A DNA stretch of 9,809 bases, from contig JAEZWY010000174.1 of the NCBI GenBank assembly GCA_023442905.1, positions 1 through 9,809 on the forward strand. Reading direction: 5' to 3'. Below, piece by piece: positions 1-6,423 of the stretch. Each line of letters opens with the position of its first letter. Within the stretch, counting starts at the first letter, position 1. The notes beneath the pieces are model-generated. The model was not told the origin of the DNA and did not search any database. It worked only from the letters and a program-made list of their open reading frames with translations. This DNA comes from Bacillota bacterium. GTDB taxonomy: Bacteria; Bacillota; Bacilli; Lactobacillales; Aerococcaceae. A program made the translations under genes and the position numbers.

Positions 1-67
1 GAAGATAGTAGCCCACGGCTACAATAATCACATCCTGCTGAAATTGCTTTCCTTTAAAATGATTCAT
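1..67 (-). CDS. IS6-family transposase, N-terminal fragment cut by the window edge
   Basis: The first 22 codons of a DDE transposase that catalyses replicative transposition of the IS6 element. The protein begins MNHFKGKQF and continues QQDVIIVAVGYY, which is the conserved N-terminus of IS1216/IS431-type transposases (about 226 residues in full). I chose the ATG at 67-65 because GGAGG lies 7 bases upstream and because known family members start MNHFKG. Another in-frame ATG two codons earlier (73-71) is almost on top of the ribosome binding site and is less likely. The catalytic domain is outside the window, so I cannot tell whether the copy is intact. Confidence 0.85.
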   Translation of the reverse strand, partial: MNHFKGKQFQQDVIIVAVGYYL

Positions 68-123
68 CGTCATTCCTCCTGCTATCTTTTTCTATTATTC
101 TACCTTATTTGATAGTAGATTTA

Positions 124-141
124 AAACCTTGCAACAGAACC
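124..141 (-). repeat. Terminal inverted repeat of the IS6-family element
   Basis: On the minus strand this reads GGTTCTGTTGCAAGGTTT. It is the outer end of the element; the matching repeat lies left of the window. Its top-strand sequence TTGCAACAGAACC supplies an in-frame TTG to the truncated phosphatase frame that follows. Confidence 0.8.
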
Positions 142-407
142 AGTATATTGATGCATTATTTATATCGGAAGAGTTAGGATATGAGAAACCTGACAAAAAA
201 TTCTTTCAGACAATATTCGATACTATGAATATTACAAATCGGGAATCTTGTTTGATGATTGGTGATAGTATAAGTTCAGATATTCTAGGAGCCAATAATG
301 CGCAAATAGATAGTGTCCTTTACAGTATTAATAAAGATATTGAAAACTGTCCTGCAACTTACACTGTAAACAAACTTATGGATATCTATTCCTTATTAGA
401 GGAATAG
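142..407 (+). pseudogene. HAD-superfamily hydrolase, C-terminal remnant truncated by the IS6 element
   Basis: About 88 codons remain of a haloacid-dehalogenase-type phosphatase, probably of the YjjG/YfnB pyrimidine-nucleotidase-like group. Two HAD motifs are visible: the motif III lysine in YEKPDKKFF, and the motif IV metal-binding acids in MIGDSISSDILGA followed by the usual small-residue turn. The N-terminal half is gone, including motif I (the nucleophile DxDxT) and the cap domain, so the product cannot be catalytic. The frame is open back to a TTG at 129 inside the IS terminal repeat, so a hybrid starting MQQNQ could be made, but there is no convincing ribosome binding site. HAD proteins of this kind are usually about 220-240 residues, so roughly 60% is lost. 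Confidence 0.85.
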
Positions 408-580
408 AAGCTGTATAACTATATGCAATTACGTTATAAGTTAGTCTATTATAAATAATTAGACCTAATTTTATTGACGCTCCCTACAATGCTATCTAAG
501 CTCATAAAAGACTTTTAGCAGGGAATGTGATATTATAATTTTTTAATAGAGGTATCATTATTAACCTAAAGGAGGTAGTC
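408..580. other. AT-rich spacer with no recognised gene
   Basis: This separates the phosphatase remnant from the first lipoprotein. I see only short imperfect inverted repeats, for example TATAAC and GTTATA flanking 13 bases near 415-440. There is no convincing terminator with a T-tract and no coding frame with a ribosome binding site. Confidence 0.5.
534..539 (+). promoter_or_regulatory. Possible -10 box (TATAAT) for the lipoprotein gene
   Basis: A perfect TATAAT lies 41 bases upstream of the start at 581. No good TTGACA-like hexamer sits 16-18 bases upstream (the region reads GACTTTTAGC), and there is no TG extension. In DNA this AT-rich, the -10 alone is weak evidence. Confidence 0.3.
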
Positions 581-967
581 ATGAAATTTTATTTGCTCAT
601 GATAGCAATTTTTACATTAACAGCTTGTTCCTCAAATAAAGATAGTAATAGTATATCACTATCTGAAGAGGCTAACACAACTCAACAAAAACATTCTGAG
701 TATTACGAATCTGCCACCGACTCTGAAATACAAACAGCAGATACTCCTACTGATTACTCCGAATATTTAGAGTTATCTTCTCAAGATATCTTTCAACCAG
801 AAGATTATACTGGTCATGTCATTACGGATAATCCGGGAACACGTGTCTTTATATTCAGTCAGGATGGCACACAAACTTACAAAGTGATTTTCGTTAAGAA
901 TGAGCAACGATTAAAAGTGATAGATTTGATTAACAACGAATTGATAATGGATAATTCTATAAACTAA
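581..967 (+). CDS. Small putative lipoprotein of unknown function
   Basis: A 128-residue secreted protein anchored to the outer face of the membrane. The N-terminus is a lipoprotein signal peptide: Lys2, a hydrophobic stretch (YLLMIAIFTL) and the lipobox LTAC, with the lipidated cysteine at residue 16. Residues 17-75 are a low-complexity linker rich in Ser, Asp, Glu and Thr, as in other Gram-positive lipoproteins. A small folded C-terminal domain (about 78-128, YTGHVITDNPGTRVFIF onwards) looks like mixed beta strands. I do not recognise its family. The start is well supported by AAAGGAGG, with 5 bases before ATG. The gene stands alone and converges on the ankyrin-TPR operon across a shared terminator. 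It has the same overall plan as the lipoprotein at 5980, but I see no convincing sequence similarity between them. Confidence 0.85.
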   Translation: MKFYLLMIAIFTLTACSSNKDSNSISLSEEANTTQQKHSEYYESATDSEIQTADTPTDYSEYLELSSQDIFQPEDYTGHVITDNPGTRVFIFSQDGTQTYKVIFVKNEQRLKVIDLINNELIMDNSIN

Positions 968-1052
968 TAGTGTTGGATAACCAATTGTATATCTTCTCAA
1001 ATTTATTCTAGTTTCCTTAATGCCCTTTCGAGAACATCTAAAATGAGCAGCA

Positions 1053-1098
1053 AAAAATACGTTTCAAAAAGGAGTAGTCCTTTTTGAAACGTATTTTT
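1053..1098. terminator. Bidirectional intrinsic terminator with a 21-bp perfect stem
   Basis: The arms at 1053-1073 and 1078-1098 are perfect reverse complements around a GTAG loop. The stem core is TACGTTTCAAAAAGGA. The outer arms are A5 and T5, so either strand gives a U-tract. It lies between the convergent lipoprotein gene (end 967) and ankyrin-TPR gene (end 1114), 15 bases from the latter's stop, and probably serves both. Confidence 0.92.
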
Positions 1099-1113
1099 AT
1101 TATCTTTAAAGAA

Positions 1114-2217
1114 TTAAGAGAGCAGTTTAATTCGCTCCTTAAATAAAGAATTTTGAGGCATAATAGCGTCGGCTCTCCTTAACACCTCCAAAGCCTCATC
1201 TGTCATCCCTAGACTTCTTAAACTATTTGCTTTATGGAACATATAATCAACGCGATGAGGAGCTTCCGCTAATAAATGATTGATTATTTCGATTGCTTCC
1301 TCATGTCGTCCTAATTTCCTCAATAAGTTGGTTTTGTGATAATAAAAGAATCTATTTCCCGAAAGTCTTTCTCCCTCCTCTAAGTAGGATAATGCATTCT
1401 CAGGTCTGTTCTCCTTAACTTCCAAATTAGCTAGATAAAAAGCAAACTGTTCCTCACACTTTAGACCCTCTGAGTAATAAAAATGACTGGCAGTATAGTC
1501 TTTAATCATTTCAAATGTGTAGCCCAAGAAAAACAACTTTTGAGGATCATTCGATAATGGAGCGATTTGTCTTAGTGCATCAAAATACTTCTCTTCCCGC
1601 AATAAATCGCGCACTTCTGTGTAATCATCCGAATAGCTCCCCTCTAAAATAGCCAACACCTCAGGCTGGTGAAACTTATCTGCATAGACCCATGCATTGT
1701 TTCCTGAAAAATCTGTTATCTTAACATCAGCTTGTGCCAGTATCAAATCAAGAATGATTTCCTGGTATAAAAAACCACCATTTCCCAGAACTACGGCTTC
1801 CAAAAGAGCAGTCCAACCAAGGCGATTCACATGATTAACTGGCACGCCCGCACAAATAGAAGCTTGTACTATCTTTAAAAAACCTTTCTCGCTAGCCGGT
1901 AACAATGCAGTGCCGCCAAACTGGTTCGTTTGGTTTACTTGTGGCTGATAAGTGAGCAATAACTGAAATATATCTGAAAAACCGTTGGCTGCTGCCGCAA
2001 TAAAGGGAGATAGTTGATCATTATTTTTTTGATTAGGACTAAATCCAGCGTGTAAGCACGCCTCAGTTAGCAGTAGATTATTTCTTTGCACTGCGTGCAT
2101 GAGAGGACTTTGACCGTGTTTATCCACACTCTCCCGCGGCTCCTTTTTCAATAATAGTAGTGCCTCCTGTATATCATTATTACTTATGGCACTAAAAATA
2201 TCTGAAATACCTGTCAT
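1114..2217 (-). CDS. Ankyrin-repeat and TPR-repeat protein
   Basis: A 367-residue protein with no signal peptide or membrane segment, so probably cytosolic. The N-terminal half (about 4-193) is a run of ankyrin repeats. Diagnostic pieces are HGQSPLMHAVQRNN (34-47), SPFIAAAANGF (70-80), GGTALLPASEKGFLKIVQ (101-118), RLGWTALLEAV (132-142) and a degenerate last repeat SGNNAWVYADKFHQPEVLAIL (171-191). The C-terminal half (about 200-367) is helical, TPR-like hairpins, clearest at YHKTNLLRKLGRHEEAIEII (293-312) and FHKANSLRSLGMTDEALEVL (327-346). Both repeat types bind proteins, and no catalytic motif is visible. AAGGAG lies 4 bases before the ATG. The gene is 30 bases downstream of the amidohydrolase pair on the same strand, and is probably the last gene of that operon. 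A scaffold or regulatory role for the enzymes is inference only. Confidence 0.93.
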   Translation of the reverse strand: MTGISDIFSAISNNDIQEALLLLKKEPRESVDKHGQSPLMHAVQRNNLLLTEACLHAGFSPNQKNNDQLSPFIAAAANGFSDIFQLLLTYQPQVNQTNQFGGTALLPASEKGFLKIVQASICAGVPVNHVNRLGWTALLEAVVLGNGGFLYQEIILDLILAQADVKITDFSGNNAWVYADKFHQPEVLAILEGSYSDDYTEVRDLLREEKYFDALRQIAPLSNDPQKLFFLGYTFEMIKDYTASHFYYSEGLKCEEQFAFYLANLEVKENRPENALSYLEEGERLSGNRFFYYHKTNLLRKLGRHEEAIEIINHLLAEAPHRVDYMFHKANSLRSLGMTDEALEVLRRADAIMPQNSLFKERIKLLS

Positions 2218-2247
2218 GTTACTCCTTCTTTCTAATCGGTAGAAGAC

Positions 2248-3468
2248 TTATCGATTGTAAATTTTACCTTTGTTTATAAGGGTTCTTTCCTGCGCCTGTG
2301 GAGCTCTAGCAACTGCTTCAGCGCTACAAGAAGCATTCAGCAAAACAAAACTCGCTTCATCTCCGACTTTGGGCCATTGATAGGTTGCGTTCTGATCAAG
2401 AGGTGTCATACCTTGCGTAATATATGCAAGACTTTCGCGTAGTTTTCTTTCAGTGGTTTTGCCCGTGTAATCACAAAATTCTGTTACCCTTTCTAGTATA
2501 TCTCCCGATACGTTGGGACTCCACGAATCGTAAAAGCCATCACAACCCATGCCCACAAAGACACCTGCTTCTGTAAGAATATCAATTGGTATCAAGTTTC
2601 TCTGTAGGTTGATAGGTACCGTTGTCATGATTTGAACGTCATGTTCCTTCAAACATTTTGCAAATGCACGTTGCCTATTTTCACCTATGCCACTTAATCC
2701 AAATGCATGACTAAAACTCGTTCTTCCCTTATATCCTTCCTGCTCTACCATTCTCAACCAATGGTCCATTGTATAATACCCGAGATGTCCCGAATCATGC
2801 AGATGGAAATCTACATCGCTGTTATATTCTTTCGCAATAGCCATCGTTAGCTGTAAAGATGCTTCGATATCTTTATCAATCCCACCTGGGTCCAGCGCAC
2901 CGAGCATGGTGGCTCCTGATTGTAAAGCTTGACGTAATAAATCAGGAACTTCCGGGTGTCTTAGCAGGCCATGTTGAGGAAAAGCAACAATCTCATAAGT
3001 TAAGTAATCTTGGTATTTATCTAAGGCTTTTTTGACCGCCTTCAAATTCTCCAATCGAATAAACGGATCGATATTTACATGCGTCCGAATATGGTTTACA
3101 CCATTTTTCAGATGTCTTTCAATCATCATCTGTGCCCGTTGCTCCGTTGTTTTCGCTAACTCAGTTAATTCTGTTACTTCCATTTCTAAGCGGTGTTCCA
3201 AGCTTTTGGAAGGTCGACTTGCTTTCCATTCTAAAGATAGATAAGTTTTATCAAGATGATTATGTAAATCTTTAAATGCAGGGAGAGCTAATTTTTGCTT
3301 CGCGTTAAAGCCACTGCAATCAGGTTTTCTATCTGAAGCATCTATAATTTCTGTAATTTCCCCTTCATCACTCACTTTTAAATGAAAGAGACCCGTTTCT
3401 GTCTGTACCCTTCCAAAAGAATCTACAACTTCGCCTGTTTCCAGTCGAACATTCCATAACCATTTCAT
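2248..3468 (-). CDS. Cytosine-deaminase-like amidohydrolase (second gene of the pair)
   Basis: A 406-residue metal-dependent hydrolase of the amidohydrolase superfamily, closest in layout to cytosine deaminase (CodA). The HxH metal motif is H69-N-H71 in LHNHLDKTY. AFPQHGLL (162-169) matches the CodA substrate-binding FPQ. H222 lies in DFHLHDSG, H254 in SHAF and the metal aspartate D310 in GMGCDGFYDSWSP. The 32-residue gap between H222 and H254 equals that in CodA (H214 to H246). The residue three after H222 is Asp225 where CodA has the catalytic Glu217, so the reaction may differ. Likely reactions are hydrolysis of a ring or side-chain C-N bond in a heterocycle; the substrate is unknown. The ATG overlaps the upstream gene's TGA (ATGA), and AAAGGAG sits 10 bases upstream inside that gene, so translation is probably coupled. 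The protein is full length and cytosolic. Confidence 0.93.
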   Translation of the reverse strand: MKWLWNVRLETGEVVDSFGRVQTETGLFHLKVSDEGEITEIIDASDRKPDCSGFNAKQKLALPAFKDLHNHLDKTYLSLEWKASRPSKSLEHRLEMEVTELTELAKTTEQRAQMMIERHLKNGVNHIRTHVNIDPFIRLENLKAVKKALDKYQDYLTYEIVAFPQHGLLRHPEVPDLLRQALQSGATMLGALDPGGIDKDIEASLQLTMAIAKEYNSDVDFHLHDSGHLGYYTMDHWLRMVEQEGYKGRTSFSHAFGLSGIGENRQRAFAKCLKEHDVQIMTTVPINLQRNLIPIDILTEAGVFVGMGCDGFYDSWSPNVSGDILERVTEFCDYTGKTTERKLRESLAYITQGMTPLDQNATYQWPKVGDEASFVLLNASCSAEAVARAPQAQERTLINKGKIYNR

Positions 3469-4715
3469 CCGCGATAAGCTCCTTTCAACTTAATATCAGC
3501 TTGGTGAATAATTCTTCCATTTGAAATGACAATAGAGATAGGACACTGGCGTGCAATAAGATGTGCTGAACTAACCGCATCCACCAAGATAGCATTGGCC
3601 ACATCACCTACTCTAGGCCAAAGTTGCTCGCCTTTTTTACTAAGAGGGGTTATCCCACCACTAGCAATTTTTAAAACCTGCCCTATCCGCCTTTCGTCTC
3701 CCCAGCTAAACCTTCTGACAACTTGATTTAATTTCTGTATAGTGTCCCCTGTACCAAATGGAGACCAATGATCGATTAAGCTATCATGCCCTAGTTCAAC
3801 TTGAACTCCTTTCCTAACAAGGTAGTCTATTGGTAATGTAATCGGGCTATCCCCCATCGCAACGGTAGTAGTAAGCGTCACTTTATTTTTTGCCATTCGC
3901 TCAACTAATTCATCACGATCAGTCCCTTGAATGCCTGCTATAGCAAACGCATGACTGATTGTTACGGGTGCTTGATATTGCCGTGCCTCCATTGCATCCA
4001 TAATACGATGTATTTCAAAGGCCCCCAACGTATCCGAATCATGAAGATGAATATCAATACCTACGCCATATTTTTCTGCCAGTTCAAACGTCTTCTTTAT
4101 GACCCCACTGATATCATGATCCATCGTAGCAGGATCCACTCCACCAATATGAGTCACTCCCATTGCGAGCGCTTCTTCTATGACTGTAAGGAAGGCCTCT
4201 CCATTTCGTAACAACCCGTGTTGAGGGAACGCTACGATTTCATAGGTAATTTGGTCTTTATATTGTTGCAGTACTTCTTTTATTAAAGCAATATGCTTCG
4301 TTTTTATATGAGGATCTACATTTATATGCGTGCGAATATGTGTATGACCATTGGCGATATAATGTTGAATCATATAATGTGCCCGATCAGCCGCAGTTGT
4401 CAACTGGGCAGGTAGCAGAGCGGATTCTTCTTCTAAACGGGTAAATATCCCTTTTGATGCTTGGACCGGCGCATGCCAATCGCCGCCAAAATACGTTTTA
4501 TCCAAATGTACATGCATTTCCCTTAATGAAGGTAGTATTAGCTGACCGTTAGCATTGATAGTATTGATTCCAGTCGGGTCTATCTGTTCAGATATATGTG
4601 AGAAACAGCCTTTCTCAATCAGAATATCTTTTATTTCTGTTTTAGTAGCTGTAGGAAACTTATCCTCGTAATGATACCCTGTTTCCAGTCTTACATTTTG
4701 AATTAATAGTTTCAT
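3465..4715 (-). CDS. Cytosine-deaminase-like amidohydrolase (first gene of the pair)
   Basis: A 416-residue amidohydrolase, clearly paralogous to the next gene: both share LDKTY, HIRTH, QITYEIVAFPQHGLLR-like and SHAF blocks. Metal ligands by analogy with CodA are H68 and H70 (MHVHLDKTY), H223 (DIHLHDSD), H255 (ISHAFAIAG) and D311 (GHDSLIDHWSP). Q165 in FPQ matches the substrate-binding Gln. Asp226 replaces the expected catalytic Glu, as in the partner. The N-terminal and C-terminal ends form the usual beta-sandwich (RLETGYHYED; VGDVANAILVDA; NGRIIH). It is the promoter-proximal gene of a three-gene minus-strand operon, with GAGGGAG 8 bases before ATG. Annotation pipelines may call such proteins cytosine deaminase, but with the Glu to Asp change and two copies side by side I would not assign cytosine as substrate. 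Confidence 0.93.
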   Translation of the reverse strand: MKLLIQNVRLETGYHYEDKFPTATKTEIKDILIEKGCFSHISEQIDPTGINTINANGQLILPSLREMHVHLDKTYFGGDWHAPVQASKGIFTRLEEESALLPAQLTTAADRAHYMIQHYIANGHTHIRTHINVDPHIKTKHIALIKEVLQQYKDQITYEIVAFPQHGLLRNGEAFLTVIEEALAMGVTHIGGVDPATMDHDISGVIKKTFELAEKYGVGIDIHLHDSDTLGAFEIHRIMDAMEARQYQAPVTISHAFAIAGIQGTDRDELVERMAKNKVTLTTTVAMGDSPITLPIDYLVRKGVQVELGHDSLIDHWSPFGTGDTIQKLNQVVRRFSWGDERRIGQVLKIASGGITPLSKKGEQLWPRVGDVANAILVDAVSSAHLIARQCPISIVISNGRIIHQADIKLKGAYRG

Positions 4716-4756
4716 TAGAACACTCCCTCTTTATTTTCAAATTAATCAACTATTCA

Positions 4757-4773
4757 TTGAATAATCCATTCAA
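4757..4773. promoter_or_regulatory. Operator-like inverted repeat in front of the amidohydrolase operon
   Basis: TTGAATAATCCATTCAA has perfect 6-bp arms around 5 bases. It covers the predicted minus-strand -10 box (4761-4766). Position and symmetry suggest a repressor site for the operon, but the sequence is AT-rich, the arms are short and no regulator gene is adjacent. Confidence 0.3.
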
Positions 4774-4789
4774 AACATCCTATTTACAA
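4761..4789 (-). promoter_or_regulatory. Putative promoter of the amidohydrolase operon
   Basis: On the minus strand, TTGTAA (4789-4784), 17 bases, then GATTAT (4766-4761). Each hexamer matches 4 of 6 consensus bases. It lies about 46 bases upstream of the start at 4715, in the only intergenic space upstream of the operon. Confidence 0.4.
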
Positions 4790-4882
4790 TACTTCTTACA
4801 TTGGTTTTAGACACACCTTTTATTTCATGATCACTATTATCTCCGAGTGGCATAATAACCTTCAATTTTACCAAAGAATATT

Positions 4883-4911
4883 TTGATTGAATAAGGTATA
4901 CTTACCATAAT
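4883..4911 (+). promoter_or_regulatory. Promoter of the 4933-5934 locus
   Basis: TTGATT (4883-4888), a 17-base spacer, then CATAAT (4906-4911). The predicted transcript starts near 4918, just ahead of the GGAGGG ribosome binding site at 4921, so the leader is very short. The box pair is divergent from the amidohydrolase operon promoter. Confidence 0.6.
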
Positions 4912-4932
4912 ACACTATAGGGAGGGTAATTT

Positions 4933-5073
4933 ATGCGTACAAACAAATACTCATTTATAAAAAAAGTGGAAGCAATGATCACTCCTAAAGATATTGCAAC
5001 CCTTCAGTTACTAGCTCCACTGAATAAATTTATCCCTAAATTATTACAAAATAATATGCTCCGTAATGCTTAA
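4933..5073 (+). CDS. First frame of the split locus, 46 residues
   Basis: Starts with ATG 6 bases after GGAGGG and encodes MRTNKYSFIKKVEAMITPKD, then a helical, Leu-rich tail ending LRNA. It has no signal peptide or strong membrane segment. It overlaps the next frame by 8 bases (ATGCTTAA). It may be a genuine short coupled gene, but I favour it being the N-terminus of the longer protein, because the next frame has no ribosome binding site of its own and continues with a matching basic stretch (LKKKSPTW). Confidence 0.5.
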   Translation: MRTNKYSFIKKVEAMITPKDIATLQLLAPLNKFIPKLLQNNMLRNA

Positions 5074-5476
5074 AAAGAAAAGCCCTACATGGGATTTTGT
5101 AGTAGAATCTTATAGCATTTTCTTATGTTATGAATTGATTGATTTAGATCGCGCAAGGCAATTAATACCCGACGGATTTGAACTTATAAAAACAAAGATT
5201 TTTTCTGACGATACACCTAAATTCTATGCTATTTTAGGCTCTTTTAATGTTCACACAAGTGCCTTCGCAGGTACTCGCTTAGAAGTGAATATCATCGCTC
5301 GTAACAAAAGAAATAATTTATTGAGTTGGGTGATTATTGACTACGATACGAATACGTTGAGTCATGATGTTTCTAAAGGTGTCATCGATTCTACTACGGA
5401 ATACGCATTACTGACAACTAACTATGATGGGACTATTATTGTGGATTTTAATAATAGACAAAAAACAGAGCGTTGA
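5066..5476 (+). CDS. Middle frame of the split locus, 136 residues
   Basis: Begins MLKKKSPTWDFVVES and continues with YELIDLDRARQLIPDGFEL, then strand-like segments (KFYAILGSF, TRLEVNIIARN, LLSWVIIDYD, GTIIVDFNN). The beta-rich pattern is that of a barrel or sandwich domain. It stops abruptly at NRQKTER in mid-strand, and the next frame picks up as LIFEAETNEAE, so the stop at 5474-5476 looks like the result of a one-base shift. There is no ribosome binding site before 5066, so translation would need coupling to the 46-residue frame. Confidence 0.55.
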   Translation: MLKKKSPTWDFVVESYSIFLCYELIDLDRARQLIPDGFELIKTKIFSDDTPKFYAILGSFNVHTSAFAGTRLEVNIIARNKRNNLLSWVIIDYDTNTLSHDVSKGVIDSTTEYALLTTNYDGTIIVDFNNRQKTER

Positions 5477-5934
5477 TATTTGAAGCCGAAACCAATGAGG
5501 CAGAAACTAAAATATTGGATAAAAAATTATGGTTAGAAGGAAATCTACCTGTTGGCTATAGAAGAGAACTATCAGAGAATTCAGATGCCGTATTTTCGTT
5601 AAAATTTGATCCAAAAGAAGTTGAAAAAGGCCGTAGAATTCCAATAAAAAATATACATATTGATCAAAATACCTGGTTAAAGGGGCTAATTAAATCTATT
5701 CCGGATGAGGTAATTTATTTTCCTTATGCTCAGCATTACCTTTCGGATAGTCCAGGACATTATAGTCAAATTGAAAGCCCCGAAGACATGATAAACCACT
5801 ATCAAAAGCTAGACCTGGATACTATTCCTGATTACTCATCATCCTCACTTAGAAAGTTACTAAAAACAGGCATTATCGTTCATACTATTATTGTCACGTT
5901 ATTAATTATATTATTTTTATATCAATACTTTTAA
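5473..5934 (+). CDS. Last frame of the split locus, with a C-terminal membrane anchor
   Basis: About 153 codons. The only start near the beginning is a TTG overlapping the previous stop, with no ribosome binding site, which supports reading it as the 3' part of one gene. Visible parts are strand-rich LIFEAETNEAETKI and WLEGNLPVGYRREL, a polar region with VIYFPYAQHYLSDSPGHYSQ, and a strongly hydrophobic C-terminus (GIIVHTIIVTLLIILFLYQY) that would span the membrane once. A C-terminal single span after a soluble body makes this a tail-anchored topology, presumably with the domain in the cytosol. Confidence 0.55.
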   Translation: MIFEAETNEAETKILDKKLWLEGNLPVGYRRELSENSDAVFSLKFDPKEVEKGRRIPIKNIHIDQNTWLKGLIKSIPDEVIYFPYAQHYLSDSPGHYSQIESPEDMINHYQKLDLDTIPDYSSSSLRKLLKTGIIVHTIIVTLLIILFLYQYF

Positions 5935-5979
5935 TAGCAATACTCTTTTTGACAGACCAAAAAAGAACGGAGGGTTTTT

Positions 5980-6408
5980 TTGAAAAAATTAATTTTATCT
6001 TTACTTATGGTTTCTTTCTTGAGTGGGTGTAATGCAAAAAATTCACAGGCAGACGATAATGATTTAACAAGCGATGGAGTGAGTATGGAAAACGAAAGCT
6101 CGGAAACAACTATACTTTATTCCGGAACTGTAATCGACAGTGGGGTAACAAACGAAAAGGGGCTTTTTGTCTCCAACTTAAAACCCGAAGACGAAACAAA
6201 AGCCGCTAGTTTTGATGAAGTCATCTTATTGACGGAGGATGTTAACTTGATTGACCAAGAGACTGGAGATGCAATAGTGCTCTCAGATATAAAAGAAGGT
6301 GACACAGTTAGTGTTACTTTAATTGAACATGCGCCGACTACAATGTCTATCCCACCTCAAATTCCAGGTATGGGAATTGTGAAGATAGAGAGAGTTAGCG
6401 AAAAGTAA
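5980..6408 (+). CDS. Putative lipoprotein with a small DUF3221-like C-terminal domain
   Basis: A 142-residue exported lipoprotein. The signal peptide has KK at 2-3, a hydrophobic core (LILSLLMVSFL) and the lipobox LSGC with the lipidated cysteine at 17. An acidic, Ser-rich linker (about 18-45) leads to a compact beta domain: YSGTVIDSGVTNEKGLFV, DEVILLTEDVNLID, LSDIKEGDTVSVTLIE, and a final strand GMGIVKIERV after a Pro-rich turn (SIPPQIPGM). This order of strands and the 'I/V-EGDxVxV' then 'P-Q-I-xx-I' pattern recall DUF3221 or similar OB-like domains, but the match is loose. The start is a TTG with GGAGGG 5 bases upstream; no ATG lies near, and the basic-plus-hydrophobic signal starts right there. 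Terminators follow at 6424 and 6464. Confidence 0.82.
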   Translation: MKKLILSLLMVSFLSGCNAKNSQADDNDLTSDGVSMENESSETTILYSGTVIDSGVTNEKGLFVSNLKPEDETKAASFDEVILLTEDVNLIDQETGDAIVLSDIKEGDTVSVTLIEHAPTTMSIPPQIPGMGIVKIERVSEK

Positions 6409-6423
6409 AGGAAAAGTATGAAT

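Larger units (their letters stand above)
1..141 (-). mobile_element. IS6-family (IS1216-like) insertion sequence, one end
   Basis: The terminus of an IS6-family element that continues beyond the left edge. Read on the minus strand, it starts at 141 with GGTTCTGTTGCAAGGTTTT, which closely matches the terminal inverted repeat I know for IS1216-type elements, apparently with one base changed (GCAAGG for GCAAAG). A short AT-rich leader, an AGGAGG ribosome binding site and the transposase start follow. The element abuts a truncated HAD phosphatase gene at 142. IS6 elements make 8-bp target duplications, so 142-149 (AGTATATT) would be one copy; the other lies outside the window. The family assignment is from memory of the terminal repeat and of the transposase N-terminus. 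Confidence 0.88.
4933..5934 (+). pseudogene. Gene of unknown function, possibly acetoacetate-decarboxylase-like fold, split by two frameshifts
   Basis: Three consecutive overlapping frames (4933-5073, 5066-5476, 5473-5934) read as one protein of about 330 residues if two single-base shifts are corrected, near 5066-5073 and near the A6 run at 5460-5465. Only the first frame has a promoter and a good ribosome binding site (GGAGGG). The joined sequence runs from an N-terminal helical segment to a beta-rich body (YELIDLDRARQLIPDGFEL, then alternating strands) and ends in a 22-residue membrane anchor. The body recalls acetoacetate decarboxylase-family or DUF2071-type barrels, which carry a similar 'x-RA-LLPxGxEL' opening, but I cannot identify the active-site lysine. 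The family is a guess. The frameshifts could be real decay or assembly errors at homopolymers. Confidence 0.55.

Noticed and set aside
413..540. Small palindromes such as TAAAAG-A-CTTTTA and AATTAG-AC-CTAATT as terminators
   Set aside because: Stems of six A/T-rich pairs with one- or two-base loops cannot form stable hairpins and lack a T-tract.
3032..4211. Plus-strand open frames of 66-94 codons (3032-3244, 3526-3726, 3927-4211)
   Set aside because: They lie antisense within the two amidohydrolase genes, which carry full motif sets; they have no ribosome binding sites and Cys/Ile/His-rich compositions typical of shadow frames.
4716..4932. Possible riboswitch or structured leader in front of the amidohydrolase operon, which would suit a nucleobase-related function
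   Set aside because: The predicted leader is only about 40 bases and has no conserved purine or other riboswitch core that I can recognise.
6117..6305. Minus-strand open frame of 62 codons
   Set aside because: Antisense to the second lipoprotein, whose signal peptide and lipobox are clear; no supporting signals.
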